A DNA stretch of 7,001 bases from Bacteroidota bacterium (GTDB taxonomy: Bacteria > Bacteroidota > Ignavibacteria > UBA10030 > UBA8401), in contig JAVBYA010000253.1 in NCBI GenBank assembly GCA_030824295.1, forward strand, positions 1-7,001, given 5' to 3'. Position 1 is the stretch's first letter, and each line of letters begins with the position of its first letter. The notes beneath the pieces were generated by a model. The model had not been told where the DNA came from and did not search any database. It saw nothing but the letters and a program-made list of their open reading frames with translations. This document shows, in pieces, positions 5,396 through 7,001 of the stretch. A program made the position numbers and the translations under genes.

Positions 5396-7001
5396 GAAAC
5401 ATGCTCTACACTTTGTTCTCTTCCTGTTCCTGCCGGCATTGCTGCTCGCCCAGACCGATGTGACCATCGGTTATGGTGAGAGTTCGGGCGGTTCCTGGTC
5501 CGGCGGCAACCCGGACGTCTGGACCTCCACGACATGGAATGCGAAGCTGAATGTCGGCGAGATCGAATCGCGGCTGAATGCCGGAACATCGGTCACGATC
5601 ACCACAACGGACGGGTCCATCACCGATTCGATCGGTGTGGTCATCCGGAAAACGGCAGGCGGTGATGCAACATTGAAGTTCCGTGCGTACGGTGCCACCA
5701 GCAACCGAAGCTACATCTACTTCAATCATAACGACTCCATCATCTCCACCAGCGGTAAACTGCATCTCATCTTCAATGCCGATGCTGATGGGAGCAGTGA
5801 CGGGTTCATCTCGGGCAGGGTGTTCAACAACGGGAATACCTCCGCAGGCATCTATTTCGCCAGCAACGGCGGCGACATCATCTATGGCGGCGGTGCTGAC
5901 CCGACAACGACGCCGGCGTATGGATCTACCGGCGGGTTCCCAGGGATATGGCTCAATGGCGTGAAGAATATCGCCGACGGCGGTACGATCTCCATCCGCG
6001 GCGTTGGCAGGAACGGCTGGGCTGGTGTTCAACTGGCGTATGCCACCACTGCGCAGACGACCACCGCCGATATCACAATCGTCGGCACGGGACCGAGCGG
6101 ATCGTACGGCGAGAATGGGATCCGGTTCGCATCGGACAGTTCCATCATTGAGACAACGGAGGGGAATATCACCATCACCGGTACCGGAGGGAGTGGTACA
6201 ACCTACGGACATACCGGATTCATCATGGGTGGAGCTTCCAGGATCCGGAGCGTGAATGGTGACATCACGATCACCGGGAACGGTGGAAGCTCTACCTATG
6301 GCTATAGCAATGGTATCGTTCTCTACGGGACGTCTTCGGAGGATCCGATCATCCAGTCCGTCAACGGAACGATCACACTGAACGGCACGGCCGGTTCCTC
6401 GGTCTCGGGGGATGCGTATGGAATATCGATGGAAAATGGAGGCGGTGTCACCGTAAGCGGGACGGGAGCGATCAACATCACGGCCACCGGCGGCAGTTCC
6501 ACCTACAACGGTGCCGGGTTGAAGATCAATGCCGGACAATCCTCCGCCGGATACATCCATTCGAATTCCGGTCCCATCACCATCACCGCCACCGGAGGAG
6601 CAACCACGACGGCCGGAAGTGCGGGATTGTATCTTTATAGTTACGGGACCAACGCATACATCAATTCCACGACCGGGACGATCTCGATCCATTCCCGTTC
6701 CATCAGCGGCGGTGATGCTCTCTTCATGCAGGGGGACAATACCTCCATCGAATCGGGAGGCGACATCTCCATCCTTGCCGACCGGACCGGCACCGGTGCA
6801 GCCGGACATGGCATCACGATGTCCTTCAATCCTAAGATCAAAGCGTTCGGAACCGCGAATATCGCCATCACTGCCACCGGTTCCTCCGTTGGAACCTCCA
6901 GCTGCGGTCTCCAGATGTACAGCGGTTCACCCCTCATCTCCTCCGAACAGGGGAGTATCCTTATCACGGCGAACGGCGGCGGCGCTTCGGGGAACGCGAA
7001 T
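5394..7001 (+). CDS. Secreted repeat-rich, probably beta-helical surface protein (3' end outside window)
   Basis: The frame is open for 536 codons to the right edge, so the C-terminus is missing. A signal peptide (MKHALHFVLFLFLPALLLAQ, likely cut after A19) is followed by a start region recalling secreted polymorphic repeat proteins (GSWSGGNPDVWTSTTW, then VTITTTDGSITDS). From about residue 198 the sequence is built of degenerate units of 28-36 residues. Each begins with a beta strand such as DITITGNGGS or PITITATGGA, and many continue with a second strand like GIVLYG or GLYLYS. Composition is very rich in Gly, Ser, Thr and Ile and poor in Lys and Cys (one Cys, C504). This fits a right-handed parallel beta-helix, as in filamentous haemagglutinin-like adhesins. 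An adhesin or biofilm role is inference. Secretion by T9SS or another route would need the missing C-terminus. The start 5394 is supported by GGAG 6 bases upstream; 5382 is an alternative. It is probably co-transcribed with the receiver-only gene. Confidence 0.85.
   Translation, partial: MKHALHFVLFLFLPALLLAQTDVTIGYGESSGGSWSGGNPDVWTSTTWNAKLNVGEIESRLNAGTSVTITTTDGSITDSIGVVIRKTAGGDATLKFRAYGATSNRSYIYFNHNDSIISTSGKLHLIFNADADGSSDGFISGRVFNNGNTSAGIYFASNGGDIIYGGGADPTTTPAYGSTGGFPGIWLNGVKNIADGGTISIRGVGRNGWAGVQLAYATTAQTTTADITIVGTGPSGSYGENGIRFASDSSIIETTEGNITITGTGGSGTTYGHTGFIMGGASRIRSVNGDITITGNGGSSTYGYSNGIVLYGTSSEDPIIQSVNGTITLNGTAGSSVSGDAYGISMENGGGVTVSGTGAINITATGGSSTYNGAGLKINAGQSSAGYIHSNSGPITITATGGATTTAGSAGLYLYSYGTNAYINSTTGTISIHSRSISGGDALFMQGDNTSIESGGDISILADRTGTGAAGHGITMSFNPKIKAFGTANIAITATGSSVGTSSCGLQMYSGSPLISSEQGSILITANGGGASGNAN
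5988..7001 (+). repeat. Array of about 11 degenerate 28-36-residue beta-strand repeats
   Basis: The conserved Ile of the strand motif (x-I-x-I-x-G/A) falls at residues 199, 227, 259, 291, 327, 360, 395, 430, 458, 490 and 522. The spacings are 28, 32, 32, 36, 33, 35, 35, 28, 32 and 32. Typical unit openings are NITITGTGGSGTTYG, DITITGNGGSSTYG, INITATGGSSTYNG and PITITATGGATTTAG. The nucleotide copies have diverged, with no long identical stretches, so the array is old rather than recently expanded. It continues beyond the right edge. Confidence 0.8.

Noticed and set aside
5406..6809. Long open frame of 467 codons on the minus strand opposite the surface-protein gene
   Set aside because: The Gly/Asp/Arg-rich product mirrors the repetitive Ser/Thr/Gly/Ile codons of the plus strand. 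The plus-strand frame has a signal peptide, a ribosome binding site and repeat structure, so the minus frame is a shadow.

Overview
The window looks like chromosome of a Gram-negative member of the Bacteroidota/Chlorobiota/Ignavibacteriota (including Kapabacteria) group. The evidence is a BatA-type double-membrane-anchor VWA protein, a periplasmic two-propeller sensor kinase of the Reg_prop/Y_Y_Y type, and secreted proteins whose signal peptides end in ..LAAQ or ..LLAQ. The assignment comes from family distribution, not a database match, and the genus is not identifiable. Base composition is moderately GC-rich in coding regions. The 245-base gap at 929-1173 is visibly richer in A and T.

Layout. 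The left end (1-928) is on the minus strand: a tRNA-Leu (anticodon TAG) followed after only 4 bases by a VWA/BatA-like membrane protein whose 3' end lies outside the window. A gap at 929-1173 contains two imperfect copies of a 43-base sequence, 67 bases apart, and scattered shorter matches. Everything after it is on the plus strand: a 1010-residue sensor histidine kinase (1174-4206); an overlapping LuxR/NarL-type response regulator (4203-4865, ATGA junction); a 156-base gap with a GC-rich hairpin and a conspicuous TACGTA-type palindrome plus tandem repeat; a stand-alone receiver-domain protein (5022-5369); and, 24 bases on, the start of a secreted, repeat-built, probably beta-helical surface protein (5394 to beyond 7001).

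How the genes may work together. The kinase has its sensor in the periplasm, one membrane segment near residue 775 and an HPK7-type catalytic core. Its phosphoryl group should pass to the co-translated LuxR-type regulator. The operator-like repeats lie immediately before the receiver-only gene, which is tightly linked to the large secreted protein. A plausible reading is a local circuit: extracellular cue, kinase, DNA-binding regulator, TACGTA operator, then a receiver-only protein plus adhesin-like surface protein. The receiver-only protein could act as a phosphate sink or a modulator of the same kinase. The domain assignments are well supported. The wiring is inference from gene order and repeat geometry.
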